Assembly: GCA_032717465.1 (NCBI GenBank)
Contig: CM064653.1
Location: forward strand, 35,025,603 to 35,089,602
Origin: Coenobita brevimanus
Lineage: Eukaryota; Arthropoda; Malacostraca; Decapoda; Coenobitidae
Reading direction: 5' to 3'
Length of the DNA stretch: 64,000 bases
The translations under genes and the position numbers were made by a program. Below the pieces are notes generated by a model, which made no database searches, had not been told where the DNA came from, and saw nothing but the letters and a program-made list of their open reading frames with translations. This document shows positions 10,876 through 19,969 of this stretch, in pieces. Every line of letters begins with the position of its first letter. Position 1 is the first letter of the stretch.

Positions 10876-12378
10876 TCAATCCCGTTTGGGGTGGCCATAA
10901 ACAAATCGCCTCCAAGTTGCCCTGTCCTCCGCCATTTCACTGCCCTGCTCCCAACTCACACTCCCCTCTCTCATATACCTCTCCACCTCATCCCTCCATC
11001 TCATCCTCGGCCTCCCCCTCCCTCTTCCCCCCTCCACCTCACTCACATACACTCCCTTCGTCAGTCTTTCACCCTCCATCCTCTCCGCATGGCCAGACCA
11101 CCTCATTGTGTTCCTCATAACGCTTCCTATCACATCCACATCCACACCACAACGCTCCTTTATGTCCTCATTCGTCAGCCTGTCCCTCCATGTGACTCCA
11201 CAGGCTCCTCTTAAATAACTCATTTCCACTGCTCTCTTTCTTGACTTGTGGCCTTCCAACAACGTCCAAGCTTCACTTCCATATGTTAGAGTTGGAATCA
11301 CAATACTGTCATGTAGTAACTTTTTCACTTCCATGCTCACTTCCCTGTTTCTTATCACTGCTTTCAAAGAACCAGCAGCCTTTCTTCCCTGCTGTACCCT
11401 TTCAAGCACTTCACCCTCCAAACCTCCATCCTTGCTCATCACACTACCCAAGTACTTAAACGTACTCACATTTTCCAATTCCTCACCATCCAACCTCGCT
11501 GTACATTCACTGACTTCACCTCTCTCGAAGACCATCACTCTACTCTTCCCTACATTCACCTTTAGATTCCGTTTCTTACACACTCTCCCAAACTCATCCA
11601 CCAAGCCTTGCAGCTCCTCTTCGTCTTCACTCAACAGCGCAGTATCATCTACAAGCAACAGTATAGGGAGTTTCCAAACACTATCCTCTCTCACCAGGGC
11701 CACTCCAACATCCACTACCCTACCTTGTACCTCTTTTATTACCCCATCCATGTACAGATTGAACAACCATGGAGACATGACACATCCCTGTTTCAACCCA
11801 ACTTTCAAAGAGAAAAATTCACTTGGTTCACCATCCACACGCACTGCAGCCTTCGCACCATCATACATACTCTTCACAGCATTCAACAACTTCCCATCTA
11901 CTCCATATATTCTTAACACTTTCCACAATCCTTGTCTATCCACCCTGTCATATGCTTTCTCCAAATCCATGAAAACTGCATACAACTTCTTTCCCTTCTC
12001 TAGAAACTTTTCCACTAAAGGTCTAAGAATGAATATCTGATCTACACAACCTTTTCCCTTCCTAAAGCCTCCCTGTTCTTCTCCAACTAATTTCTCTGTT
12101 CTTTCTCTAACTCTGTCAGTAAGTATCCTACCATACACTTTTCCTATTATACTAAGAAGACAAATGCCCCTATGATTACCACACACTTCTTTTTCCCCTT
12201 TTCCTTTGTACAAGGGAATAATTATACCTGACTTCCAATCCTCCGGGACTCTACCTTCCTCCCAGGCCAATCTGCACATCTTCCACATCCATTCTACTAC
12301 TATCTCTCCCCCATGCTTCAGCATTTCACCACACACTCCACCAATTCCTGGGGCTTTCCCCGATTTAACTTTCTTCAT
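10876..12378 (-). CDS. RTE LINE reverse transcriptase, uninterrupted 500-residue frame
   Basis: The RNA-directed DNA polymerase would copy LINE RNA at a nicked target. RT motifs in order are GIIIPLYKGK (51-60), QGGFRKGKG (102-110), FMDLEKAYDRVDRQG (136-150, motif A Asp138), VGLKQGCVMSPWLFN (193-207, motif B) and VDD (243-245). The usual FADD box reads LVDD here; both Asp are kept. The C-terminal part includes YGSEAWTLLEGHKSR, RGRGRPRMRWRDEVERYMRE and the end ...GHPKRD. The stop lies about 15 bp from the LINE end. The frame has no lesion, but the endonuclease part upstream is shifted, so the full polyprotein cannot be made. Confidence 0.85.
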   Translation of the reverse strand: MKKVKSGKAPGIGGVCGEMLKHGGEIVVEWMWKMCRLAWEEGRVPEDWKSGIIIPLYKGKGEKEVCGNHRGICLLSIIGKVYGRILTDRVRERTEKLVGEEQGGFRKGKGCVDQIFILRPLVEKFLEKGKKLYAVFMDLEKAYDRVDRQGLWKVLRIYGVDGKLLNAVKSMYDGAKAAVRVDGEPSEFFSLKVGLKQGCVMSPWLFNLYMDGVIKEVQGRVVDVGVALVREDSVWKLPILLLVDDTALLSEDEEELQGLVDEFGRVCKKRNLKVNVGKSRVMVFERGEVSECTARLDGEELENVSTFKYLGSVMSKDGGLEGEVLERVQQGRKAAGSLKAVIRNREVSMEVKKLLHDSIVIPTLTYGSEAWTLLEGHKSRKRAVEMSYLRGACGVTWRDRLTNEDIKERCGVDVDVIGSVMRNTMRWSGHAERMEGERLTKGVYVSEVEGGRGRGRPRMRWRDEVERYMREGSVSWEQGSEMAEDRATWRRFVYGHPKRD

Positions 12379-13942
12379 TGCTCCACAGCTTCTATCCTAC
12401 TGATTTCCTCCTGTCTTCTCACCTCCCTCCTTCTCCCAGCCATTCCCCAGCCATTTATACTCGCATTACTTCCATCCTCTATATTCAACAATTCCTCAAA
12501 GTGTTCTCTCCATCTGCTCACTTTTTCTCCCTTCTCCACTAGTAATCTACCATTTTTATCTTTCACTCCCCTGCTAACTTCACTTCCACCCTGTCTTACT
12601 CTTTTCACCTCTTTCCAGAACATTTTCTTACAGTCCCTCCACTTTACACTCAAATTCCTTCCAAATTCCTCATCCACTCTTTTCTTACTCTCTCTTACTA
12701 ATCTTTTCACCTCTCTCTTTCTTTCTGCATATAACCGTCTTCCGCCTCTCAGTTTCTTCCACGCCCCTATTTCTCATCCATTCATTGTATGCTTTCTTCT
12801 TTTGTGCCACAGCCTGTCTCACCTCTTCAGTCCACCACGCTGTTCCTTGCACCCCCCTCCGTCTTCTCTCCCTTCCACACACCACATCACATGCTGCACA
12901 TACTGTATTTCTTCTGTAAATATCCTACACACACCTTCCACGTCTCCCGTCTGCTCCAATTCATATTTGCCCAATCCTTCCTCCACCTCTCTCTTATACT
13001 CTGCCTTTTTCTCATCCTCTTGTAACCTTTCCACTCTCCTTGCAACTACTCCTTCCTCATGTCTTTCCCTTCTTCTATTCCTCCATCTTACTTGAATCCT
13101 AATTCTGGCCACCACCAAATAGTGGTCAGAAAGTCCACTCCCCCAACCTCTATAAGCTCTTGCATCCATTACACATCTTCACATCCTTTCATCCACACAC
13201 ACATAATCAATCATTGCCTTCCTTTCATTCAGTTCACCACCCACCCTTCTCATCACTCGCCATGTATACCTGTGGATCATTTTATGGCTGAAGAGGGTAT
13301 TGGCTATCACCAACCCCCTCCCAGCACAAATGTCCACTAACGCACTCCCATTCTCATCTATCTCAGCAGGCACACCCCACTCACCAACTATTCCATCCAC
13401 CTTCACATTCCCAACTTTACCATTCATATCACTGATCAAAAACACTCTCTCATTCCTTCCAAACTTTTCCATGCACACTTCTACATTTGTCCAGAACTCT
13501 TCTCTCACTTTTCTAGCACGATCTTGCGTTGGCGCATACACACACACACAATCGCCCACATTTGTATTCGAACTTTCAACTTTACCCACACAATCCTTGA
13601 CCCAACTGATCCATACTGTCTTATGCTCTTCTTCCATCTTTTACTCACAACTATACATACTCCTTCCTTTGCCCTCTCATTCTTACCTACTGCTGCACAT
13701 ATACCCCATCCATACTCCCATTCTCTCACACTTTCTCCTCTCCATTTTGTTTCAGTTATTCCACATACATCCACTTTCGCACCCTCAAGCACCTGGACAC
13801 TCTCTCTCTCTTTCACCTCATCATTCGCTCCTCTTACATTCCATGTACCCATTACGAAGTCCTTTGTCCAGTCCTGGGTCGTCATCGTTTGGTCAGTCCT
13901 TGTCCGAGAAGTCAACATAAAACAATTGTTTACCATGATCAA
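12375..13942 (-). pseudogene. RTE LINE endonuclease and linker of copy b, frameshifted
   Basis: An AP endonuclease-like domain is read in pieces: 13942-13505 (MGTWNVRGANDE, ITETKW), 13637-13179 (VCVYAPTQDRARKVREEFW, FLISDMNGKVGN, IDYVCVDERM) and 13169-12819 (GLSDHYLVVARIRIQV). The linker follows (AWWTEEVRQAVAQKKKAYNE; FGRNLSVKWRDCKKMFWKEV), ending at 12375 where the RT frame takes over. Catalytic landmarks (E in ETKW, D/N in SDMNG, SDH) are present, but at least four frame changes separate the pieces. Confidence 0.8.
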
Positions 13943-13969
13943 AATGTCAGAAAAATACAGAAAACAATC

Positions 13970-14071
13970 TATCTATCTATTGCCAGATGCCATAATCCTG
14001 TAAAGGTTGGCCATTTGACTTTGAGTTATTTGTTTTAAGGGAAGGGGTACTAAACCTCTACCAAACCACTT
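13970..14071 (-). mobile_element. short RTE-derived element S0, 3' part
   Basis: On the minus strand this reads AAGTGGTTTGG...TTAGTACCCC, then AAAACAAATAACTCAAAGTC, ATGGCCAACC and GGCAATAGATAG. It is the downstream half of an element split by the J1 LINE; the upstream half resumes at 17118. Near-identical sequence at 17640-17731 defines the family. Confidence 0.75.
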
Positions 14072-14416
14072 GTAGTAGTAGTAGTAGTAATAGTAGTTCC
14101 CTAGGCAGTCTGGCCGAACAGCCCCGAGTCCCTTAGGAAGGCCATGGTCGAGACTGGGCTTTCCTACAGAGCTCTCAAAGACTGTATGTTGTGTTGTTGG
14201 CGTAAGTGATTGTGTGCAATGCAGTCTTCCATAATGTGCTTAATAGTATGGGGTGATGTGTTGCATCCTGGACAGGCATCAGTGACGGAGTCATCCAGCC
14301 TCTTCTGGTAGCTTAAGAGGGCTGGATGGTGCCCTCATCTCAGCCTGGCCAGGTGGACCCTGTCCTCGTGAGGAAGATAGGATGGAGCGGCGAGTGATCT
14401 GAGTGTGTATATGCTT

Positions 14417-15529
14417 CTAGAAGCTGGTCTGAGGTGGGCGAGGGGGGAGAGATGACAGTATTTGTGTATGGTATCGTGTGCTGGGTGTTGTTTTTTTGCT
14501 CCTTGGTGTGGGTGGATGTGCTGCCATGTACTGTAGTGGATGTTGTGGATTTGTGGAGGCTGCAGCAAGAAACTGGGTGCCTCTCATGTCTGGGTGATCC
14601 TTAACTTTGAGGACTTTGGTTTCTTGATGCAGGTGGTCTGTGGGTGTAGTAGCTGTGCAGCCTGTGATTATTTTTAGGGCCTTGTTCTGTATAGTCTGTA
14701 GAGTGTTGTAGTGTGTTTTGGTGAGGTTAGAAGCCCAGGGAGGGCTTGCATAATTCATCACTGAACGTATGTATTGTTTGTATACTGTGGTGGTGGTTTC
14801 TTTGTTGTGTCCGAATGTTGTATGGGCAAGTGACCTCAAGGCATTGAGTCTTGGTGTTATTTTATTTTTAATGTTTGTGATGTGTTGTTTAAATGACATT
14901 GATGTATTGTATGTTACACCAAGGATTTTGGGTGTGTGTGTGTGTGTGGTAGGGGAGTGTTGTTTATGGTGAGGTGTGGGATGTGACTGTTCTGCTGTCC
15001 AGTTTGTGAGAAGAGTCACTGTAGATTTGGCTGGGGATATTTTGAGCCTGTTTGTGGTGAACCATTCGTGTAGTGTGTTAAGGTAAGGTTGAATGATGAG
15101 TGCAGCTGTGTTTGCGTTTCGGTGCGTACATGTAAGTGTTATATCATCTGCATAAGAAGCTATGTGTATCTGTGGTGAGTGGGGTGTGGGTACGTCGTGC
15201 ATGTATAGGTTAAAGAGTGTAGGGGACAAAACAGATCCTTGCCTTGTTGTTGTGAAGTTTCTGATGTTAGAAGACTGACCGGCAAATGTTACATGTGCAC
15301 ATCTGCCTGTCAAGTAGTTTGCCAGCCATCTTTTTGTGTTATTGTGCATGTTTGTGTTGAGTATTCTGTTTGTGAGGTTGTGGCAGGGGATGGCATCAAA
15401 AGCTTTGCTAATGTCTAGTGTGATTAGGATTGTTCTGTGTGGTGGCCTAGCTGAATTCATGCCATCGAAAACTCTCTGAGGCAAGGTCTGTAAGAAGGGT
15501 GTTTGTGGAGTGTAGTGGCCTAAAGCCAT
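14417..15529 (-). CDS. Jockey-like LINE reverse transcriptase fragment, 370 residues
   Basis: The RT palm is recognisable: LITLDISKAFDAIPCHNL (motif A Asp), TTRQGSVLSPTLFNLYMHDV (motif B), IASYADDITLTC (motif C, YADD), NRLKISPAKST, then PKILGVTYNTSMSFKQHI and the thumb-side SVMNYASPPWASNLTK typical of Jockey-type RTs. The frame is open, but its upstream RT motifs and endonuclease lie in other frames (15530-16640), and the first Met is probably not a true start. The product is Thr/His/Pro-rich with a C-rich coding strand, unlike the Lys/Gly/Val-rich RTE frames. It is a remnant of a defective element. Confidence 0.75.
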   Translation of the reverse strand: MALGHYTPQTPFLQTLPQRVFDGMNSARPPHRTILITLDISKAFDAIPCHNLTNRILNTNMHNNTKRWLANYLTGRCAHVTFAGQSSNIRNFTTTRQGSVLSPTLFNLYMHDVPTPHSPQIHIASYADDITLTCTHRNANTAALIIQPYLNTLHEWFTTNRLKISPAKSTVTLLTNWTAEQSHPTPHHKQHSPTTHTHTPKILGVTYNTSMSFKQHITNIKNKITPRLNALRSLAHTTFGHNKETTTTVYKQYIRSVMNYASPPWASNLTKTHYNTLQTIQNKALKIITGCTATTPTDHLHQETKVLKVKDHPDMRGTQFLAAASTNPQHPLQYMAAHPPTPRSKKTTPSTRYHTQILSSLPPRPPQTSF

Positions 15530-16104
15530 GTTGTGACTGGGCTAGGGGAAAGTGAGGTGTGACTAGTTGTAGTACCAGTCATTCAGTGACTTTAGAGGGG
15601 GTGCAGAGGAGTGTGATGGGGCGGTGTGAGGAGGGTAACGTGGGGTCTTTGTTGGGTTTAGGGGTAGTGATGATATTGCCATGCTTCCAGATGTTGGGTA
15701 TTATGTTGTGTGAGTAGCTGTAGTTTGATATGTTGGTGAGTGCTTGTATGCCTTGTGGTCCTAGGTGTTTAAGGTGAATGTTGCTTATGTTGTCTGGTCC
15801 ACAGGCAGATGAGTGCTTGAGGTTGTTAATGATGTGCTTCGTCTGGTTGTAAGTGAAAGGTGAGTAGTCTGGGTCTGTGGGGAACTGTCTCTTACGTTGG
15901 ATATGTCGGTCTTCGGGATGGGGGTTTAGATGGCTGACTTGTGAAAAGTGATTGATGAGAGTGTTTGCTTGTTGTTTGTTTGAGGGTATGGTGTCTGTTG
16001 TTGTGATGGTAGCGTGTGATTGTGTGGTGTTGCTGTTGGAAAGTGTGATGCTGTTTAGTGGTTTGTAGAGTTTGCTAATGTTTGTTTTGTGGTCAAGTGT
16101 TTGG

Positions 16105-16628
16105 AGGTACGGTAATTTTTCCAGTTTAGTGTTTGCTGTTCTGATATTTTATTGTTTATTTGAGTTTTGAGTTCTTGTATTTGTTGTACGGTGTCTTGTG
16201 TATGGGGTGTTGGGGAGTGTCGCAGTGTGTCCTGTTGTCTGATGAGGCCTTGAATTTCTGGTGAAGTTGGGGTTGTGTTTCTTTCTGTTGCCTCTAGGGA
16301 TGTGTCTTTTGTCTGCGTTTTGTATAATTGTATTGAAAGTGTGCACAGCAGTGTTGATGTTTGTGATGAGTGTACTGTTTAGTGTTTCAAGATGTTGTTC
16401 TGTTTCATTTACAAAGGCCTCCTAGTTGGCTCTCTTATAATTAGTGTATGTGTGTTTGTGGCCAGCTGGGGTGATTCTGGTTTTGGTAGTGATGATGATT
16501 GGGAGGGAATCAGAACCTAGGGTTTTGACCACTCTCCATGATGTTGTGGGGGCGAGGTTTGGGGAGCAGTAGGTGATGTCTGGAGATGATGGGAGGAATA
16601 GGGCTTGGTGTGGGATATGGGTATGTTG
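16105..16628 (-). pseudogene. J1 endonuclease C-terminal region and linker
   Basis: The minus frames 16649-16422 and 16346-16149 read DQHTHIPHQALFL, TSWRVVKTLGSDSLPIIITT and then TAVHTFNTIIQNADKRHIP-type linker. The endonuclease SDH motif reads SDS here, while the duplicate at 8.5 kb keeps SDH. It is disrupted upstream by the hAT MITE. Confidence 0.7.
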
Positions 16629-16636
16629 GTCTAGAC

Positions 16637-17036
16637 CAGTGGTTCCCAACCTTTTTCATTACATTCCCCGTTTACTGACTTCTTCAAGTTTGTGTTACCC
16701 ACATCATCAAGTGTAAGTACAGTAGTATATATCTGTGATAAAAGAAATAGATAAGGGTTATTAAAAAATATACTGAAGGCTTGATGTTTTATTTCTGTTT
16801 ATATAATCTCAGTTTTTACATGTATTTATGAGTAAATACTTTAACTTTTCAATGAACTGAATTCCAAATGAAAACTAAAAATATATATGACCATACCGGT
16901 ACTCTCATTACTTACATACCTTCAGGAAAAAAAATATAACTTATTGAATATAACTTTATTCTCAGCCTTCCATTACCCACTCAAATTATCCAAATTACCC
17001 ACTTGTGGGTAATTACCCATAGGTTAGGAACCACTG
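16637..17036. mobile_element. hAT MITE, 400 bp, 8-bp target duplication
   Basis: The ends CAGTGGTTCCCAACC and, on the other strand, CAGTGGTTCCTAACC form near-perfect inverted repeats of the common hAT type. It is flanked by the 8-bp duplication GTCTAGAC (16629-16636 and 17037-17044). The J1 duplicate at about 8590 carries a single, uninterrupted site. It has no coding capacity. Confidence 0.92.
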
Positions 17037-17117
17037 GTCTAGACTGTTTAGTATGAAAAGGTGGTCTGTCTGGGATTGTAGTACCAGCCCTCTGTCTGTG
17101 TCAGGGTTGTTGACATG

Positions 17118-17260
17118 CCAACCCACTTGTTGACACGTAGGGAGAAAACAAACTGGAGTAATAGGAGTTGAATTGGTAAGGCCTTTCTGATGCTGAAAGT
17201 AAAATGTCCATTTACCGATATTCCAGTTTTGTGAAGCTTATTTTATAGGATTCTGTAACT
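17118..17260 (-). mobile_element. short element S0, upstream part
   Basis: The minus strand shows TAAATGGACATTTTACTTTC and, later, CTCCCTACGTGTCAACAAG, ending at the J1 junction. The same lead is duplicated at 8393-8515. A minus frame at 17616-17212 overlaps it and the facing element but has no recognisable domain, so it is not called. Confidence 0.6.
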
Positions 17261-17519
17261 GCCTGGAGGATATTGTTGTCAGACTCAAGTGGAGTTGAGA
17301 TATTGGACATTGCTAGGGCTTGGTTCAGGATCTCTACATCCTGCATTTTTTCTAATCCTGTCTTGTCTTCTTGCTTTCTTACTTTGATTAACAGGAAAGA
17401 TTTTGTAGTATCTAAAATGGCAGCTTCATACTGTAGATATTTTTGGCTATGTGCCTGCCCTCCTCTCTTCCTATTTCTCCCATCTTTCCTGTCATTTCTT
17501 ATTGCTTTTCTTTCCTTCA

Positions 17520-17731
17520 CAGGTGGCTTTACATTGAGTGACAAGCCAAATTGTTTCCTGTAAGCCAAGAAACCATTTACAGTGCTGGGTGGTAACCATA
17601 TAACCAGACCATACATGCTCCCTACGTGTCAGCAAGTGGGTTGGTGGAGGGTTAGTGCCGCTCTCCGTAAAACAAATAACTCAAAGTCAAATGGCCACCC
17701 CTTATGGGATTATGGCGTCTGGCAATAAATA
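17520..17731 (+). mobile_element. short RTE-derived element S1
   Basis: The order is GACAAGCCAAATTGTTTCC, GGTGGTAACCATATAACCAG, CTCCCTACATGTCAGCAAG, GGGTTAGTGCCGCTCTCC, AACTCAAAGTCAAATGGCC and the RTE-like 3' end GGCGTCTGGCAATA. The first half also occurs as the 5' UTR of RTE copy f (56045-56168). The last 40 bp resemble the RTE 3' end. The tail is split by a pogo-like MITE and resumes as GATAGATAG at 18161. Confidence 0.7.
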
Positions 17732-18158
17732 TAGTAAGACCTCACTATAACGGACTAATTGGGGCCAATGCCATTCCAAAAAATGCAAAATTCCGATAAA
17801 AGCGACATCCGGACTTCCCCCTGCTAAACCGGACTTTTTCCGATAAATCAGACATTAGTCCAGATTGTATGAACGGTTTTCAAACTGTTTTGACTACCAC
17901 TGCGGTATTGTACTGTGTTATAACTTCACTACTTTAATCAGATGGTATAATATATATAATAATACTGTACTGTACACTGATAAACATGTCTTTTATTTAT
18001 TTTATTGTGGTGAACATAGCTGAAGTGGTCAGGCAATCTGGACAGCTTCTGGCTTTATCGGACTTTTTCTGATATATAGGAACTTAGTCCGGTAGCTTGT
18101 CAAGTCTGATAAAAGTGAATTCCGATCAATTGAAGTCTGTTGTATCGAGGTTTTACTG
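17732..18158. mobile_element. pogo-like MITE M1, complete, TA target site
   Basis: The 427-bp element has ends (T)AGTAAGACCTCACTATAACG and, on the minus strand, CAGTAAAACCTCGATACAAC, flanked by TA (17730-17731, 18159-18160). It inserted into the (ATAG)n tail of S1. It is the uninterrupted reference for two further copies: a half copy at 25836 and a LINE-interrupted copy at 50672-52195. No coding capacity is visible. Confidence 0.85.
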
Positions 18159-18339
18159 TAGATAGATAGTTTCTTCCCATTTCCATTTCACCCCCCTAGA
18201 AATGAAAGAAATGTCAAAGCCTCTGACTAGCTGTTATTAAATCTGAACCATGTATAATGTGTATTGACTCCTTTTGCCTTGTTGTGAAATAAATGGCTTT
18301 GTTTGCTGTGTTTGTGTAGTACCAGTACTGTATTGTACA

Positions 18340-18757
18340 TGTTTGTAATAGTTTCCAGACGTACAGAAATGACAATGATTAGGTGGATGTGCAGTGCGTC
18401 CCTGCGTCCAAGGCCTGGAGGGGCTGGGTTTACAATGGAAGAGTTGAGAGGTAGGATGGGACTGGAGTGTATTGGTGTTGTGATGAGGAGAGGTAGATTG
18501 AGGTGGTTTGGACATGTGGAGAGGATGGGGGATGATAATTGGGTGAGGAAGGTGAGAAGTGTTAATATTGGGGGTGGGGTTATGAGGGGTAGACCGAGAA
18601 AGACATGGGACGAGGTCATTAAGTGTGACCTTAGGGTTAAGGGACTGAACAGGGAGGCTGCAATGGATCGTGCAGCGTGGAGAGCCGCCATTAGGTGACC
18701 AAGGCCGACACATGCAAGCATATTGGAGCCTTTAAAAACGAAAACGAAAACGAAACT
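18340..18757 (+). pseudogene. second RTE-type LINE family, 3' end
   Basis: The frame ending at 18698 reads EMTMIRWMCSASLR, GRLRWFGHVERMGDDNW, MRGRPRKTWDEVIKCDL and DRAAWRAAIR-stop, the C-terminal region shared by RTE-like ORF2 proteins (MIRWMCG..., RWFGHVER, GRPRKTW). It differs clearly from copies a-h. A short 3' UTR leads to a GAAAAC-type tail (about 18734-18756). The 5' part is missing. Confidence 0.75.
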
Positions 18758-18779
18758 GTCACTGCAGTGTAGCTAGCTA

Positions 18780-19589
18780 TGGTAAAAGTCCTTTCATTCG
18801 GTATCTGGTCTTAAGGTATTTCCGGTCTTGGCGGTTTTCATAAATAGTCCCATTACAAAAGTTCTTTCCTCTGTTGGCACATATGCAGAGCCAGTCGGCC
18901 AATTTGAGAATGTTGGCACCAGATCTAGTGCTTTTCTTAATAATTTAGTGCTTTTCATAACAATTTAACGCCAGTAAATATTAGATTTTCTTCTGTATCT
19001 AGCGTGTTTTGAAGTCCAGTTTAGCACGGATGAACATTTTACCTACAGCTTAGTGTGTTGTAAAGTTGAGCTTAGTGCTTTTGAATATTCCTGCATGCCA
19101 ACAATGCATGTGCTGTCAGCCATCATGACTCGTGAGTGTCTGGCTTTCTGAGCGGAACCTTTTGAAAGTTTGGAAACTTTGTCGTGCCATTTTACTGTCA
19201 TCCCCTCATTCTCTTGTTGTGCTATGGCCTTCACTAGTGGAAATCCTACTTGTGTTGTGAAAAAATGCACCCAGAAGGTGCTGACTATCACCAAGATGAT
19301 TAAATTATTGAAAAAATTTAGGTGGGTGTTCCTAGGAAGAACATAAAGGAAGATTTTGGTGTGAGCTCTTCCACTATATACAACCTTAAGAAACAGAAAC
19401 CCAGTTTATACCCCCGCTAATACCAATACACCAGTCCTGTATGAGACAGCCCTAGCATGTATTAAATATGGATTGTGGGTGTTAGTGCCGAAGTGGTGAC
19501 ATTTGGAGGTGTAGGAGGACTACTGGGCCTTGGGATAAGTCACTGCCCCCAAGAAATAGGCCCTGAAGCCTTTGCCCAGAGTCAGACAC

Positions 19590-19627
<38 letters not shown>

Positions 19628-19752
19628 CTAGACACTGATTGCATTGTGGTGACTGACCATGATTGCTAGAAACTTTTTGGCAGGTTCTCTCAGTCATCCG
19701 GTAGTTTCCACCTGGTTGGTCCTGAAGATGCCGAATGAGAGGACTTTTACTG
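18780..19752 (+). mobile_element. pogo-like element with CENP-B/pogo-type HTH remnant
   Basis: The ends are TGGTAAAAGTCCTTTCATTC and, on the minus strand, CAGTAAAAGTCCTCTCATTC, with TA on each side (18778-18779, 19753-19754). A plus-strand stretch at about 19325-19395 encodes GVPRKNIKEDFGVSSSTIYN followed by LKKQK, a pogo/CENP-B N-terminal helix-turn-helix. The rest of the transposase is absent. A SINE interrupts it directly after the HTH. Confidence 0.75.
19411..19625 (+). mobile_element. SINE, 5'-truncated, poly(A) tail
   Basis: This is about 90% identical by eye to the body of the SINE at 49061-49409 (CGCTAATACCAATACACCAG; GCCCTGAAGCCTTTGCCCAG), ending in about 33 A. It lacks the tRNA-like head. 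Confidence 0.85.
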
Positions 19753-19969
19753 TACCGTATATACAGAAATAGAACAGAACATTTATCATCAGACTAAAGG
19801 GGAACACAAGTTATTATAGTACCATTAGTTGAGGAGTCTTTACTCTTCCTATAATCACATGCAATTTTGTAAAAAAAAATTTATTTGTTTTATTTTTTTA
19901 TGGAAGGAAGAAGGAACCAAAGGCCAGGAGCCTGCAAACTGTTCCTTCCAAGGAAAAAAAAAAAATAAT

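Larger units (their letters stand above)
10847..13968 (-). mobile_element. RTE-type LINE copy b, nearly full length
   Basis: This minus-strand element begins near 13968 and ends in GGCAATAGATAGATAGATAG (plus-strand tail 10847-10866). The order is endonuclease, linker, RT, very short 3' UTR and (ATAG)n tail. Its 5' side abuts the tail of another short RTE-derived element (13970-14060). The flanks beyond both tails look alike: AAATGTCAGCAAAGCATAAG at about 10822 and AAATGTCAGAAAAATACAGA at about 13944. Other copies of the family are listed separately. Confidence 0.85.
14072..17117 (-). mobile_element. Jockey-like LINE J1, 5'-truncated, with target duplication
   Basis: J1 runs from inside the endonuclease (17117) to a (TAC)n tail at 14097-14072. 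An 11-bp direct repeat with one mismatch flanks it (CCAAACCACTT at 14061-14071; CCAACCCACTT at 17118-17128), so it inserted into the short element S0. It contains a hAT MITE at 16637-17036. The order on the minus strand is endonuclease C-part, linker, RT and 3' UTR. Confidence 0.8.

Noticed and set aside
17212..17616. Minus frame of 134 residues (and an opposing plus frame) as a gene
   Set aside because: Most of it overlaps repeat sequence shared with 54395 and 56100 (the RTE-type lead). No domain is recognisable.
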